A DNA stretch of 14,004 nt from NCBI GenBank assembly GCA_903877945.1, contig CAIRFY010000055.1, positions 1 to 14,004 of the forward strand, written 5' to 3'. A program made the position numbers and the translations under genes. This stretch comes from an uncultured Oscillochloris sp. (lineage in GTDB: Bacteria > Chloroflexota > Chloroflexia > Chloroflexales > Chloroflexaceae). Positions 1 to 6,708 of the stretch are shown here, piece after piece (within the stretch, counting starts at the first letter, position 1; every line of letters starts with the position of its first letter). The notes below the pieces were generated by a model. That model was not told where the DNA came from. It did no database searches and was given only the letters and a program-made list of their open reading frames with translations.

Positions 1-81
1 ACCGTGGGGCGCGAAGATCCGCTCGAGTTCGGCGTCGCCAACGCTCCAGGGGAGGTTACCAACAAACAACTTAACCAGCAT
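1..81 (-). CDS. RRM-type RNA-binding protein, N-terminal fragment
   Basis: Only the first 27 codons are in the window; the gene runs off the left edge. It starts at ATG 81-79 and opens with MLVKLFVGNLPW. LFVGNLPW at residues 5-12 is a textbook RNP-2 motif on strand beta1 of an RNA recognition motif, and the following residues (SVGDAELERIFAPHG) fit helix alpha1. AGGAG lies 9 bases upstream of the start, at 95-91 on the minus strand, a good ribosome binding site. Small single-RRM proteins of about 85-130 residues are known in cyanobacteria and Chloroflexi, where several are cold-induced RNA chaperones. That role is inferred here, because the RNP-1 motif is outside the window. Confidence 0.85.
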   Translation of the reverse strand, partial: MLVKLFVGNLPWSVGDAELERIFAPHG

Positions 82-315
82 CTAATCATTCTCCTCTGCG
101 CGCTGCGCAGACGATGTGGTCGGCGGCTACTATAACCCACCAACCTGCGTAAGTCTCCATCCCACCATCCCGTTCGGCCGGCACCCAGGGGTGAGCCAGG
201 CGTCTCGCTCCGGCGATCCACAACGTACATCCTTCGAGCGAAGAGGTTCTGTCGAGCGACCAGGGAACTGACGGGAGTCTCTGATGCAGGTCTCGCAGTG
301 TTACGTTGAGCAAAC
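82..315 (-). other. Long 5' leader of the RRM gene
   Basis: If transcription starts near 315, the RRM mRNA carries about 234 untranslated bases. No known riboswitch was recognised. A 75-codon open frame starting with TTG at 313 and ending at 86 fills almost all of it, but its composition (several Trp and Arg, no recognisable domain) and the lack of any ribosome binding site make a real protein unlikely. Long structured leaders are typical of bacterial cold-shock and cold-inducible RNA-binding protein genes, so regulation at the RNA level is a reasonable guess. Confidence 0.35.
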
Positions 316-321
316 GTGATT

Positions 322-349
322 ATCATAGCATATTTCCACAAACATGCAA
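322..349 (-). promoter_or_regulatory. Candidate sigma-70-type promoter for the RRM gene
   Basis: Read on the minus strand there is a -35 TTGCAT (349-344), a 16-base spacer and a -10 TATGAT (327-322) followed by AATC. It points at the RRM gene and predicts a start near position 315. It sits in a locally AT-rich patch (about 315-375). No competing match to consensus was seen closer to the gene. Confidence 0.5.
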
Positions 350-443
350 CCCCCAAATATATATATTAAGGTATGATGGCAACAGAGCATCCGTCATACG
401 GTCGCCGAGAGACTGAAGCCCCCGGCTCTGTGGGACGAAGTTT

Positions 444-478
444 GCCTGCGCAGGCTGTCTGAGTCCGCTCAGGCAGGC
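444..478. repeat. Hairpin-rich intergenic segment upstream of the EamA gene
   Basis: GCCTGCGCAGGC (444-455) is a perfect 12-base palindrome. It abuts a second hairpin, CTGTCTGAG-TCCG-CTCAGGCAG (455-476), with a 9 bp stem including one G-T pair. GCCTGC (444-449) can instead pair with GCAGGC (473-478), so the two folds compete. No T-run follows, so it is not an intrinsic terminator. The stretch from about 411 to 478 resembles, from memory, a palindromic intergenic repeat common in Chloroflexia and may be a degraded copy. The rest of 378-520 holds nothing else recognisable. Confidence 0.4.
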
Positions 479-520
479 ATCGCAGGAGATCATCGCCCAC
501 CCGTTCACGAGTCGGATACC

Positions 521-551
521 AGGAGGATCGCGGATCCCCGCGAGTACTATG
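521..551 (+). promoter_or_regulatory. Ribosome binding site separated from the start by a hairpin
   Basis: AGGAGG at 521-526 is the only strong Shine-Dalgarno sequence near ATG 549, yet it lies 22 bases away. A 5 bp G/C hairpin with a four-base loop (CGCGG-ATCC-CCGCG, 529-542) sits between them. Folding it leaves 8 unpaired bases between AGGAGG and ATG, an ideal distance. No alternative in-frame ATG, GTG or TTG was found between the Shine-Dalgarno sequence and 549. Confidence 0.5.
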
Positions 552-1451
552 CCGCCACGCCGCGCCCCCGCCCACCCAGCCTTCGCCGCCGCTGCGCCCT
601 GGGTCTTTGTGCTGCTCTGGAGCACCGGGTTCATCGGTGCCCGCTACGGGCTGCCCTACATCGAGCCGTTCACTTTCCTGCTCCTCCGTTTCCTGATCGC
701 GGCGAGCCTGCTGGCTGCCATATCGCTGGCGCTGCGTGTCCCCTGGCCGCAGCCCAGACAACTCGGCCACATCGCCGTGGTCGGCCTGCTGCTCCACGCT
801 GGCTACCTGGGCGGGGTCTTCTTCGCCATTGATCACGGTATGTCCGCAGGGGTCGCCTCGCTGATCGTCAGCCTACAGCCGATCCTCTCGGCGGTGATCG
901 CCCAGTTGGCTCTGCGCGAGCCGGTGGCCGGTCGCCAGTGGGTCGGCCTGGCCCTCGGCTTTGTCGGGGCGGGCATGGTGATCGCCGAGAAGCTGGTCGC
1001 CCCTGGCTCCGCCGCCGCCAGCATCACCGGGGCGACCCTGACAGCCGCCCTGATCGCGTTGGTGAGTACAACGTCTGGCACGCTCTATCAGAAGCGCTTC
1101 GGCGGCTCGATGCCGCTCACCACCGGCACGTGTGTGCAGTACTTGGTCGCCGCCGTTGTGATGCTGGTAGCATCCTTCGCCTTTGAACAGCGCGAGATCA
1201 CGTGGGTGCCGCAGTTCTTCTTCGCGCTGGGCTGGCTGGTACTCGTGCTCTCCCTCGGGGCGATCCTGCTGCTGATGACACTTATTCGGGTCAGTTCGTC
1301 CGCCCGCGTTACGAGCCTGTTCTACCTGGTGCCGCCAGCCACTGCCCTTGAGGCGTTTTTTGTCTTCGGCGAGCGCTTTGGTCCCATGGCCCTGGGTGGC
1401 CTGGCCCTGGCATCGGTAGGCGTGGCCCTGGTGGTGGCACCGACGCGGTAG
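549..1451 (+). CDS. EamA/DMT-superfamily membrane transporter
   Basis: A 300-residue, highly hydrophobic protein with about ten predicted membrane helices arranged as two similar five-helix halves, the usual size and layout of EamA (formerly DUF6) drug/metabolite transporters. The first helix contains PWVFVLLWSTGFIGARYGLPY, a typical EamA opening. The first half ends with the ALREPVAGRQWVGLALGFVGAGMVI pattern (about 120-145, split here for description: an E-P turn followed by a Gly-rich helix). The second half ends with the parallel FGERFGPMALGG and ASVGVAL segments. Substrates in this family range from amino acids to nucleotides and cannot be predicted here. It reads in the same direction as larB, 42 bases downstream, so co-transcription is possible. 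The start at ATG 549 depends on the hairpin-bridged ribosome binding site. No clear promoter was seen. Confidence 0.88.
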   Translation: MPPRRAPAHPAFAAAAPWVFVLLWSTGFIGARYGLPYIEPFTFLLLRFLIAASLLAAISLALRVPWPQPRQLGHIAVVGLLLHAGYLGGVFFAIDHGMSAGVASLIVSLQPILSAVIAQLALREPVAGRQWVGLALGFVGAGMVIAEKLVAPGSAAASITGATLTAALIALVSTTSGTLYQKRFGGSMPLTTGTCVQYLVAAVVMLVASFAFEQREITWVPQFFFALGWLVLVLSLGAILLLMTLIRVSSSARVTSLFYLVPPATALEAFFVFGERFGPMALGGLALASVGVALVVAPTR

Positions 1452-1476
1452 AGACGCCCCGGTGGGGCGTCTCTAC
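1448..1476. repeat. Perfect 29-base palindrome overlapping the EamA stop codon
   Basis: A 13 bp perfect stem (GTAGAGACGCCCC, 1448-1460) with the three-base loop GGT and its exact complement (1464-1476). Its first bases supply the TAG stop (1449-1451) of the upstream gene. No T-tract follows, so it is a poor intrinsic terminator. From memory, palindromes beginning GTAGAGACG and ending CGTCTCTAC are dispersed intergenic repeats in cyanobacteria and Roseiflexus-like Chloroflexi, so this is probably a REP/MITE-like element. Confidence 0.75.
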
Positions 1477-1493
1477 GAAAGGAACATTCTCCT

Positions 1494-2255
1494 GTGAATG
1501 AAGAATCCCTGCGCGCTCTGCTCGACTCTGTCCGCCAAGGACAGGCTAGTATCGACGATGCAGTCGATCAGTTGCGCCGACTGCCCCTCGACGATCTGGG
1601 CTTCGCCCACCTGGACTCGCACCGCGCCTTGCGCGCAGGATTCCCCGAGGTGGTACTCTGCGCAGGTAAGCGCACTGAACATGTGGTGGCGATTATGGCG
1701 CGCCTCGCCGAAGGGCCGGGGCCGCTTTTGGCCACCCGCGCCGCGCCCGAGGTCTTCGAGGCGGTGCGGGCGGTCATCCCCGACGCCCGCTACCACGATC
1801 TGGCCCGCGTAATTATCTACGAGCCACGTCCGCTGCCACGTCGGCCCGGTCGCATTCTGGTCATCTCGGCCGGCACCGCCGACCTGCCGGTGGCCGAGGA
1901 GGCCGCCGTCACTGCGGAGGTGATGGGGAATGTGGTGGAGCGGCTCTACGACGTGGGCGTGGCCGGTCTGCACCGGCTGCTTGGTCACATGGAGCAGGTG
2001 ATGGCGGCCGATGTGCTGATCGTGGTGGCCGGTATGGAGGGCGCTCTTCCCAGTGTGGTGGGCGGCCTGGTGCGCCGCCCGGTGATCGCCGTGCCCACCA
2101 GCGTCGGCTACGGGGCCAGTTTCGGCGGGTTGGCTGCGCTGCTTGGTATGCTCAACAGTTGCGCCGCCGGGGTGACGGTGGTAAACATTGATAACGGATT
2201 CGGCGCAGGTTTCGCCGCCAGCCTGATCAACACGCGCAGGGTGGAGATGGTGTGA
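1494..2255 (+). CDS. larB: LarB, pyridinium-3,5-biscarboxylic acid mononucleotide synthase
   Basis: LarB performs the first step of nickel-pincer nucleotide synthesis: it carboxylates the pyridinium ring of nicotinic acid adenine dinucleotide and releases AMP, giving the precursor later sulfurated by LarE and metallated by LarC for LarA-type racemases. The 253 residues match the family length. The N-terminal half carries the hallmark DSHRALRAGFPEVV (41-54). The C-terminal half is an AIR-carboxylase (PurE-like) fold with ISAGTADLPVAEEA, AGMEGALPSVVGG, VPTSVGYG and GMLNSCAAG followed by VVNIDNGFGAG. C223 corresponds to the reactive cysteine described, as I recall, for the Lactobacillus enzyme. 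The start is GTG 1494 with AAAGGA about 10 bases upstream. larC and larE are not in the window. Confidence 0.93.
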   Translation: MNEESLRALLDSVRQGQASIDDAVDQLRRLPLDDLGFAHLDSHRALRAGFPEVVLCAGKRTEHVVAIMARLAEGPGPLLATRAAPEVFEAVRAVIPDARYHDLARVIIYEPRPLPRRPGRILVISAGTADLPVAEEAAVTAEVMGNVVERLYDVGVAGLHRLLGHMEQVMAADVLIVVAGMEGALPSVVGGLVRRPVIAVPTSVGYGASFGGLAALLGMLNSCAAGVTVVNIDNGFGAGFAASLINTRRVEMV

Positions 2256-2282
2256 AATGCAAAATGCAAAATGCAAAATGCA
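2255..2282. repeat. Heptamer tandem repeat (AAATGCA x4)
   Basis: Four perfect copies of AAATGCA begin on the last base of the larB stop codon (TGA 2253-2255) and end at 2282, followed by a degenerate AATGAGG. The unit shares the 7-base period and the AT....A layout with the arrays at 4491-4646 and 13899-14004. The remaining bases up to the glgX start (2283-2397) show no convincing promoter or terminator. Confidence 0.85.
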
Positions 2283-2397
2283 AATGAGGTATTCAGGGAC
2301 TTTGCACCAGCCCTGCCACCACCATCTGAAAGCCCGCGAATGTGCGTTAAGATGGTAGAGATGCCCGACAGCGTGCCAGGATGTGGTGGAGGATCAA

Positions 2398-4488
2398 ATG
2401 ACAGATATAGAGGCTGGGCTGCTACGGACGGTGGAGGACTGGGAACAAGAGGAGGGCGCACCGGCACCGCTGGGTGCCACGTGGGTTGATGCCAAGAAGG
2501 GCTATAATTTTGCCCTCTACTCGCGCCACGCTACCGGTATCACCCTGCTTTTCTATCGTGAGGACGATGTCTTCAACCCGTGCTATGAGTATCGGCTCGA
2601 CTACCTGAAGAATAAGTCTGAGCGGGTCTGGCATTGCTGGGTGTCCAACGCCATTGTCCCCGATGCGCGCTACTACGCTTATCGCGTTGACGGGCCAAAC
2701 GACCCGATCTCTGGCCATCGCTTTGACCGCACGAAGATCCTGCTCGATCCCTTCACCACCGAGGTTTATTTCCCTGAGGGCTACGACCGGGCCGCTGCCT
2801 GCACGCCTGGGTTGCACACCGATGGTCGGGCACCCCTCGGCGTGCTGCCCCCGCGCATCCCTCACCCGATCCCGCCCTTCGATTGGGGTGCGGACGTGCG
2901 CCCCCGCCATACGTACCAGACCATTGTGTACGAACTGCACGTCAGGGGTTTCACCGCTCACCCCAGCTCGGGCGTAGCCGCCACACGGCGCGGCACGTTC
3001 GCTGGTCTGATCGATAAGATTCCCTACCTCAAGGATCTCGGCATCACTGTGGTGGAACTGCTGCCTGTGCATCAGTTTGACCCCCAGGAGCATAACTACT
3101 GGGGCTACATGACCCTGAACTTCTTCTCGCCGCACCGCGACTATGCGGAGGGAGATCAGGTCGATGAGTTTCGTCAGTTGGTCAAGGCGATGCACGAGGC
3201 GAACATTGAGGTCTGGCTTGATGTGGTCTACAACCATACGAGCGAGGGCGATCAGGGTGGGCCGACCTACAGCTACCGGGGGATCGACAATCGCAGTTAC
3301 TACCTGCTCCAGCCCGACCGGCGCTACTATGTCAACGATACCGGCACGGGCAATACGATGCGCTGCGCTAACCCCGGCCCACGCGGTATCATTCTCGGTA
3401 GCCTGATCCACTGGACTCAGCACATGCACGTGGACGGTTTTCGCTTTGACCTGGCCTCTATCCTCACCCGCAACGACGATGGTTCAGTGAACACCCTTGA
3501 CCCAGCGGTGGTGGCGGAGATCAGCACCATGGCCCGCTACAACGACATCAAGTTGGTGGCGGAGGCGTGGGACATTGGTTCGTACCAGCTTGGGCGCACC
3601 TTCCCCGGCCAGACGTGGCTCCAGTGGAACGGTAAGTTCCGCGATGATGTGCGCAGCTTTGTGAAGGGTGACCAAGGTCTTGTACCGGCGATGATGCGTC
3701 GGCTCTACGGCAGCGATGATCTGTTCCCCGACTCGCTTTACGATGCCTGTCGGCCCTACCAGAGTGTGAATTTTATCACCGCCCACGACGGATTCTGTCT
3801 CTACGACCTGACGGCCTACAACGAGAAGCATAACGATGCCAACGGCCACGCCAATACCGACGGCTCGGACAATAACTATAGCTGGAACTGTGGCTGGGAA
3901 GGCGATGAAGGGGTTCCGCCAGAGATTGCGACGCTACGCCGATGCCAGGTGAAGAACTTGTTCGTGCTGCTGATGCTCTCGAACGGCACGCCCATGTTTT
4001 GTGCGGGCGACGAGTTCCTCAACACCCAGCACGGCAACAACAATCCCTACAATCAGGACAACGAGATCACCTGGCTGAACTGGGATCTGCTCGAACAGAA
4101 CCGTGACATCTTCCGCTTCTTCCAGAAGATGATCGCCTTCCGCACATCCCACCCGACGATTATGCGCTCGCGCTTCTGGCGCGACGATGTGCGCTGGTAC
4201 GGGATCCAGGGTTCGCCCGATCAGGCCAACTACTCGCACAGTATGGCCTACTTCTTGCGCGGGGCCAGCCTTCGCGACGACGACCTGTATGTGATGATCA
4301 ATGCCTACTGGGAGGATCTGGAGTTCCGCATCGCCGAGAAATCGCCGCACGGCTGGTGGCGCGTGGTCGATACCGGGCTGTCCAGTCCGCACGATATTGT
4401 CAACCCCGGCGAGGAGGTTGAGATCATTGCCCCGCGCTACACCGTGAGCGCCCGCTCGATTGTCGTGCTGCGCAGCCCACGAGCGTGA
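2398..4488 (+). CDS. glgX: Glycogen debranching enzyme GlgX (isoamylase-type, GH13)
   Basis: A 696-residue isoamylase-type glycoside hydrolase that cuts alpha-1,6 branch points in glycogen or limit dextrins in the cytoplasm. An N-terminal CBM48-like beta domain (about 20-110) precedes the catalytic barrel. All four GH13 motifs are intact: region I DVVYNHT (275-281), region II GFRFDLAS with nucleophile D351, region III EAWD with general acid E389, and region IV TAHDG with H463-D464. ELHVRGFTAHPSSG and RRGTFAGL are typical of the GlgX/TreX group. The C-terminal part (from about 600) is the usual all-beta domain. ATG 2398 is preferred because GGAGG (2388-2392) lies 5 bases upstream; a GTG at 2383 lies upstream of that site and is unlikely. 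No glgP or glgC neighbour is visible. Confidence 0.95.
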   Translation: MTDIEAGLLRTVEDWEQEEGAPAPLGATWVDAKKGYNFALYSRHATGITLLFYREDDVFNPCYEYRLDYLKNKSERVWHCWVSNAIVPDARYYAYRVDGPNDPISGHRFDRTKILLDPFTTEVYFPEGYDRAAACTPGLHTDGRAPLGVLPPRIPHPIPPFDWGADVRPRHTYQTIVYELHVRGFTAHPSSGVAATRRGTFAGLIDKIPYLKDLGITVVELLPVHQFDPQEHNYWGYMTLNFFSPHRDYAEGDQVDEFRQLVKAMHEANIEVWLDVVYNHTSEGDQGGPTYSYRGIDNRSYYLLQPDRRYYVNDTGTGNTMRCANPGPRGIILGSLIHWTQHMHVDGFRFDLASILTRNDDGSVNTLDPAVVAEISTMARYNDIKLVAEAWDIGSYQLGRTFPGQTWLQWNGKFRDDVRSFVKGDQGLVPAMMRRLYGSDDLFPDSLYDACRPYQSVNFITAHDGFCLYDLTAYNEKHNDANGHANTDGSDNNYSWNCGWEGDEGVPPEIATLRRCQVKNLFVLLMLSNGTPMFCAGDEFLNTQHGNNNPYNQDNEITWLNWDLLEQNRDIFRFFQKMIAFRTSHPTIMRSRFWRDDVRWYGIQGSPDQANYSHSMAYFLRGASLRDDDLYVMINAYWEDLEFRIAEKSPHGWWRVVDTGLSSPHDIVNPGEEVEIIAPRYTVSARSIVVLRSPRA

Positions 4489-4490
4489 CG

Positions 4491-4646
4491 ATTTTGGATT
4501 TTAGATTGCGGATTTTGGGTTGGGCCACGCTTCCGAATCAAATCCGCAATCCAAAATCCGCAATCCAAAATCCAAAATCCGCAATCCAAAATCCGCAATC
4601 CAAAATCCAAAATCCGCAATCCGCAATCCAAAATCCAAAATCCAAA
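4491..4646. repeat. Bipartite heptamer array able to form a long hairpin between convergent genes
   Basis: Left arm: four 7-base units (ATTTTGG, ATTTTAG, ATTGCGG, ATTTTGG) at 4491-4518. A 23-base spacer follows, then fifteen consecutive perfect units at 4542-4646, each either ATCCGCA or ATCCAAA. With G for the first type and A for the second, the order is G A G A A G A G A A G G A A A. The left arm is the reverse complement of the stretch spanning units 2-5 with one mismatch in 28 bases. The array starts 2 bases after the glgX stop and ends at the stop of the convergent M15 gene. A transcript from either side would form a long stem, so it may serve as a bidirectional 3' end. Confidence 0.85.
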
Positions 4647-4647
4647 A

Positions 4648-6594
4648 TCATAGGGGAACCGCCCATTCGAAGTGCATCCCATCGTGACCGCCGCCGCCGT
4701 AGGTGAAGTGGCCGCCCCAGTAGAACCCGTTGGCGTAGGCAGCCGGCACCAGTTCGCGCAGCGATCCTGGTTGGCCCACGAGAGCGGGCTGGCCCGTAAA
4801 GGGGTTCTGCGCGGCGTTGATGTCGAAGGCCGTCCCGTAGGCGTGGTTGCTCAGGGTGTTGGTCACCTGGCCGGGCACAGGTGAGCGGATGGTGCGCGGG
4901 GTGTAGGCTCCGTCAAAGCTGAGGATCAGCCGCAACAGCCCAGCCGCCTCCCAGTCGGCGAAGAGCTGCTGGAGCTGCGCGGCCGCCTTCTTGTGGAAGC
5001 GCAGCTTTCCGTAGCCAGCCAGACGGAACGCCCGCAGTTGCGGGATGTCCACGATCACTAGGTTGTTGGCATCCCAGCCGTTGATGATCGTGATCGCGTC
5101 CTTGTCGGCTGAAGCGGGGTTGCGCGTCCAGTCAATGTGGCCGAGGGCGGCCTCGACCGCACCGGCCTTCGCGGCCAGGAAGGTAAACGGTGGCGGTGGC
5201 GGCCAGTTCGGGTCGCCCGCCTTTGGCGCACCAACATTGATCGTCAGGCGTCCCGGCTTCGGGCCGGGCGGTGGCCAGCGGATCGCATCAGGCAGCGGCA
5301 GATCGCCCATACGCCGGATCACCCCGTCGCTCCCCTGGTAGAGCGTGTCCAAGGCGAAGACCTGCACCCGATACGCGCTCCCACTGTAGTTCGTATCGTA
5401 GGCCGCGCTGAGCGGTGCGCCTAGGTGTAGCTGCGCCGCCATTTGTTGGAAAGGCGATGTCGGGGCGTAAGGAGCCGGGGCCACCTTGTAGGTCTCCGCC
5501 CAGACCGGCCCGTAGGCGGGGTTGTCCGCGCCGATCTGGCTGAGCCGCGAGCAGCCGGTCTGTTGTGAAGACGGGGTGAACAGCGTGTCACCAGCGAAGA
5601 CCTGGACAATGTAGCGCTTATCGGTGGTGAGGTAGTTGCCGCTGAGGGCGGGGCCAATGCCGGTAGTCCGGGCTATTTGGTGGAACTTCCAGCCGGGGTT
5701 CACGGTCTGTTTGCCCGTGAGCGTTACACCACGGGACACACTAGCGTCGAGGGCGGCGCGAAAGCTGGCGTCCAACAGGTCGCGGGCCGGGCCGCTGGCC
5801 GGGATGACCGAGCCGGGGCCGAGCAGGTCGCTCAAGCGGCGCACGTTGCCGTAGTCCGTGCCAATGTTGTAGACGGTGTCGCGGGCGAAGGGCTGGTAGT
5901 TATAGCGCGTGCCATCAGCCGCCGTGATGGGTGTCGGGTTCGGCCCCACCGGCGCGCCCAGACCCTTCGCCGCCGCAAAGATCGTGAACGACCACTCGAA
6001 GTGCAGTAGCCCGCCACGCAGCTTGTAGGTCTCGCCATAGAGGAAGCGCCAGAGGTCGCTCGGGTTCACAGCGGGCGCGGCCGCGCCGAGAATCAGCCCG
6101 GAGTCGACGGTGAACTCTGCCGTGCCAAGGGGCAGGGTGGTCTCGGGAGGGCCGACGGTGACACGCGAAGACTGCGGGGCGAGCGGGAAGACATAGGGCG
6201 TCACCTGGGCCACGCCATTAGGGACAGGCTTGATGCGGACGACATCGGTAGGCCCGAGGCCGTTGCGCACCAGTAAATCATGAAGCAGGGCGTCGAGCGA
6301 GCGCAGCAGCGGGCCGTCGTAGCCCGCCGTGGTGCGCTTTTGCAGCAGCACGCTCACGGCAATGGCGTCGATCTGCTGAGCGAAGCCCTGATACGCCGCT
6401 GTACCCAGGCCGCGTCCAGCGCGATCCTCGGCCACCAGACGGCTGATCGTCCCCAGTCGGTCGATAAAATAGTGTGGCAGCATGTCAGTACCAAGCACAC
6501 CGTCACTGATCACCACCAGCGCAACCTGCGCATCACCGCGACTACCACCAGCGGTGGTCGGTACGCCAACATCCTGAAAGACCAGATCGCTCAT
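4648..6594 (-). CDS. Multidomain M15 metallopeptidase, paralogue A
   Basis: The 648-residue product ends in an M15-type (VanY/DD-carboxypeptidase-like) zinc peptidase. SNHAYGTAFD supplies ligands H584 and D591, and DGMHFEWA supplies H641 with acidic D638 nearby, so the active site looks intact. Expected activity is cleavage of peptidoglycan stem peptides. Residues about 24-115 (VALVVISDG, LPHYFIDRLGTISRLVAEDRA, SLDALLHDLL) follow the strand-helix order of Amidase_2/PGRP domains, but the usual IHHT and WHAG histidines and the C-terminal GHR...DP zinc segment are absent. Between lie three related modules (about 181-258, 265-350, 360-435) sharing LGxPxS and QxFAxDTLY, then a Pro-rich linker with WPPPPPF. 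No signal peptide or membrane helix. ATG 6594 is chosen because GGAGG lies 5 bases upstream. The downstream paralogue of a tandem pair. Confidence 0.8.
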   Translation of the reverse strand: MSDLVFQDVGVPTTAGGSRGDAQVALVVISDGVLGTDMLPHYFIDRLGTISRLVAEDRAGRGLGTAAYQGFAQQIDAIAVSVLLQKRTTAGYDGPLLRSLDALLHDLLVRNGLGPTDVVRIKPVPNGVAQVTPYVFPLAPQSSRVTVGPPETTLPLGTAEFTVDSGLILGAAAPAVNPSDLWRFLYGETYKLRGGLLHFEWSFTIFAAAKGLGAPVGPNPTPITAADGTRYNYQPFARDTVYNIGTDYGNVRRLSDLLGPGSVIPASGPARDLLDASFRAALDASVSRGVTLTGKQTVNPGWKFHQIARTTGIGPALSGNYLTTDKRYIVQVFAGDTLFTPSSQQTGCSRLSQIGADNPAYGPVWAETYKVAPAPYAPTSPFQQMAAQLHLGAPLSAAYDTNYSGSAYRVQVFALDTLYQGSDGVIRRMGDLPLPDAIRWPPPGPKPGRLTINVGAPKAGDPNWPPPPPFTFLAAKAGAVEAALGHIDWTRNPASADKDAITIINGWDANNLVIVDIPQLRAFRLAGYGKLRFHKKAAAQLQQLFADWEAAGLLRLILSFDGAYTPRTIRSPVPGQVTNTLSNHAYGTAFDINAAQNPFTGQPALVGQPGSLRELVPAAYANGFYWGGHFTYGGGGHDGMHFEWAVPL

Positions 6595-6639
6595 CCTCGC
6601 CTCCGTGCAGAAAGTCCATTCCACGGCGTATGGTAGCAC

Positions 6640-6685
6640 AAAAAAAGTGTGATGGATGGGCAGAGAATCTGCCCATCCATCACAC
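6640..6685 (-). terminator. Strong intrinsic terminator of M15 paralogue B
   Basis: Read on the minus strand, an 18 bp perfect stem (GTGTGATGGATGGGCAGA in either reading) encloses a three-base loop (6685 down to 6647) and is followed at once by seven T residues (6646-6640). It lies 23 bases beyond the paralogue B stop. This is a canonical Rho-independent terminator, and it separates the two tandem paralogues transcriptionally. Confidence 0.9.
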
Positions 6686-6708
6686 GAACATATGCACCCC
6701 GCCCTCGC

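Noticed and set aside
86..313. 75-codon open frame on the minus strand filling the RRM leader
   Set aside because: TTG start with no ribosome binding site and essentially at the predicted transcription start; no recognisable domain. More likely chance openness in GC-rich DNA.
372..377. TATGAT as a -10 for the EamA gene
   Set aside because: No acceptable -35 lies 15-19 bases upstream (the bases there are mostly C).
366..836. Long minus-strand open frame antisense to the EamA gene
   Set aside because: Its composition is that of a shadow of the strong EamA frame, with no family resemblance and no start signal.
1448..1476. Intrinsic terminator after the EamA gene
   Set aside because: The stem is strong but followed by GAAAGG rather than a T-tract, so a dispersed palindromic repeat is the better explanation.
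2302..2330. TTGCAC with a following TCTGAA as a glgX promoter
   Set aside because: The -10 matches consensus at only half its positions and nothing else supports it.
2383..2400. GTG 2383 as the glgX start
   Set aside because: It lies upstream of the GGAGG site at 2388-2392, which fits ATG 2398 instead.
4491..4646. CRISPR array
   Set aside because: The period is 7 bases with no spacers and only two unit variants, so it is a short tandem repeat, not repeat-spacer DNA.
6595..6639. Upstream extension of M15 paralogue A to 6639
   Set aside because: The extension would start at a non-ATG codon overlapping the terminator T-tract region, while ATG 6594 has GGAGG at 5 bases.
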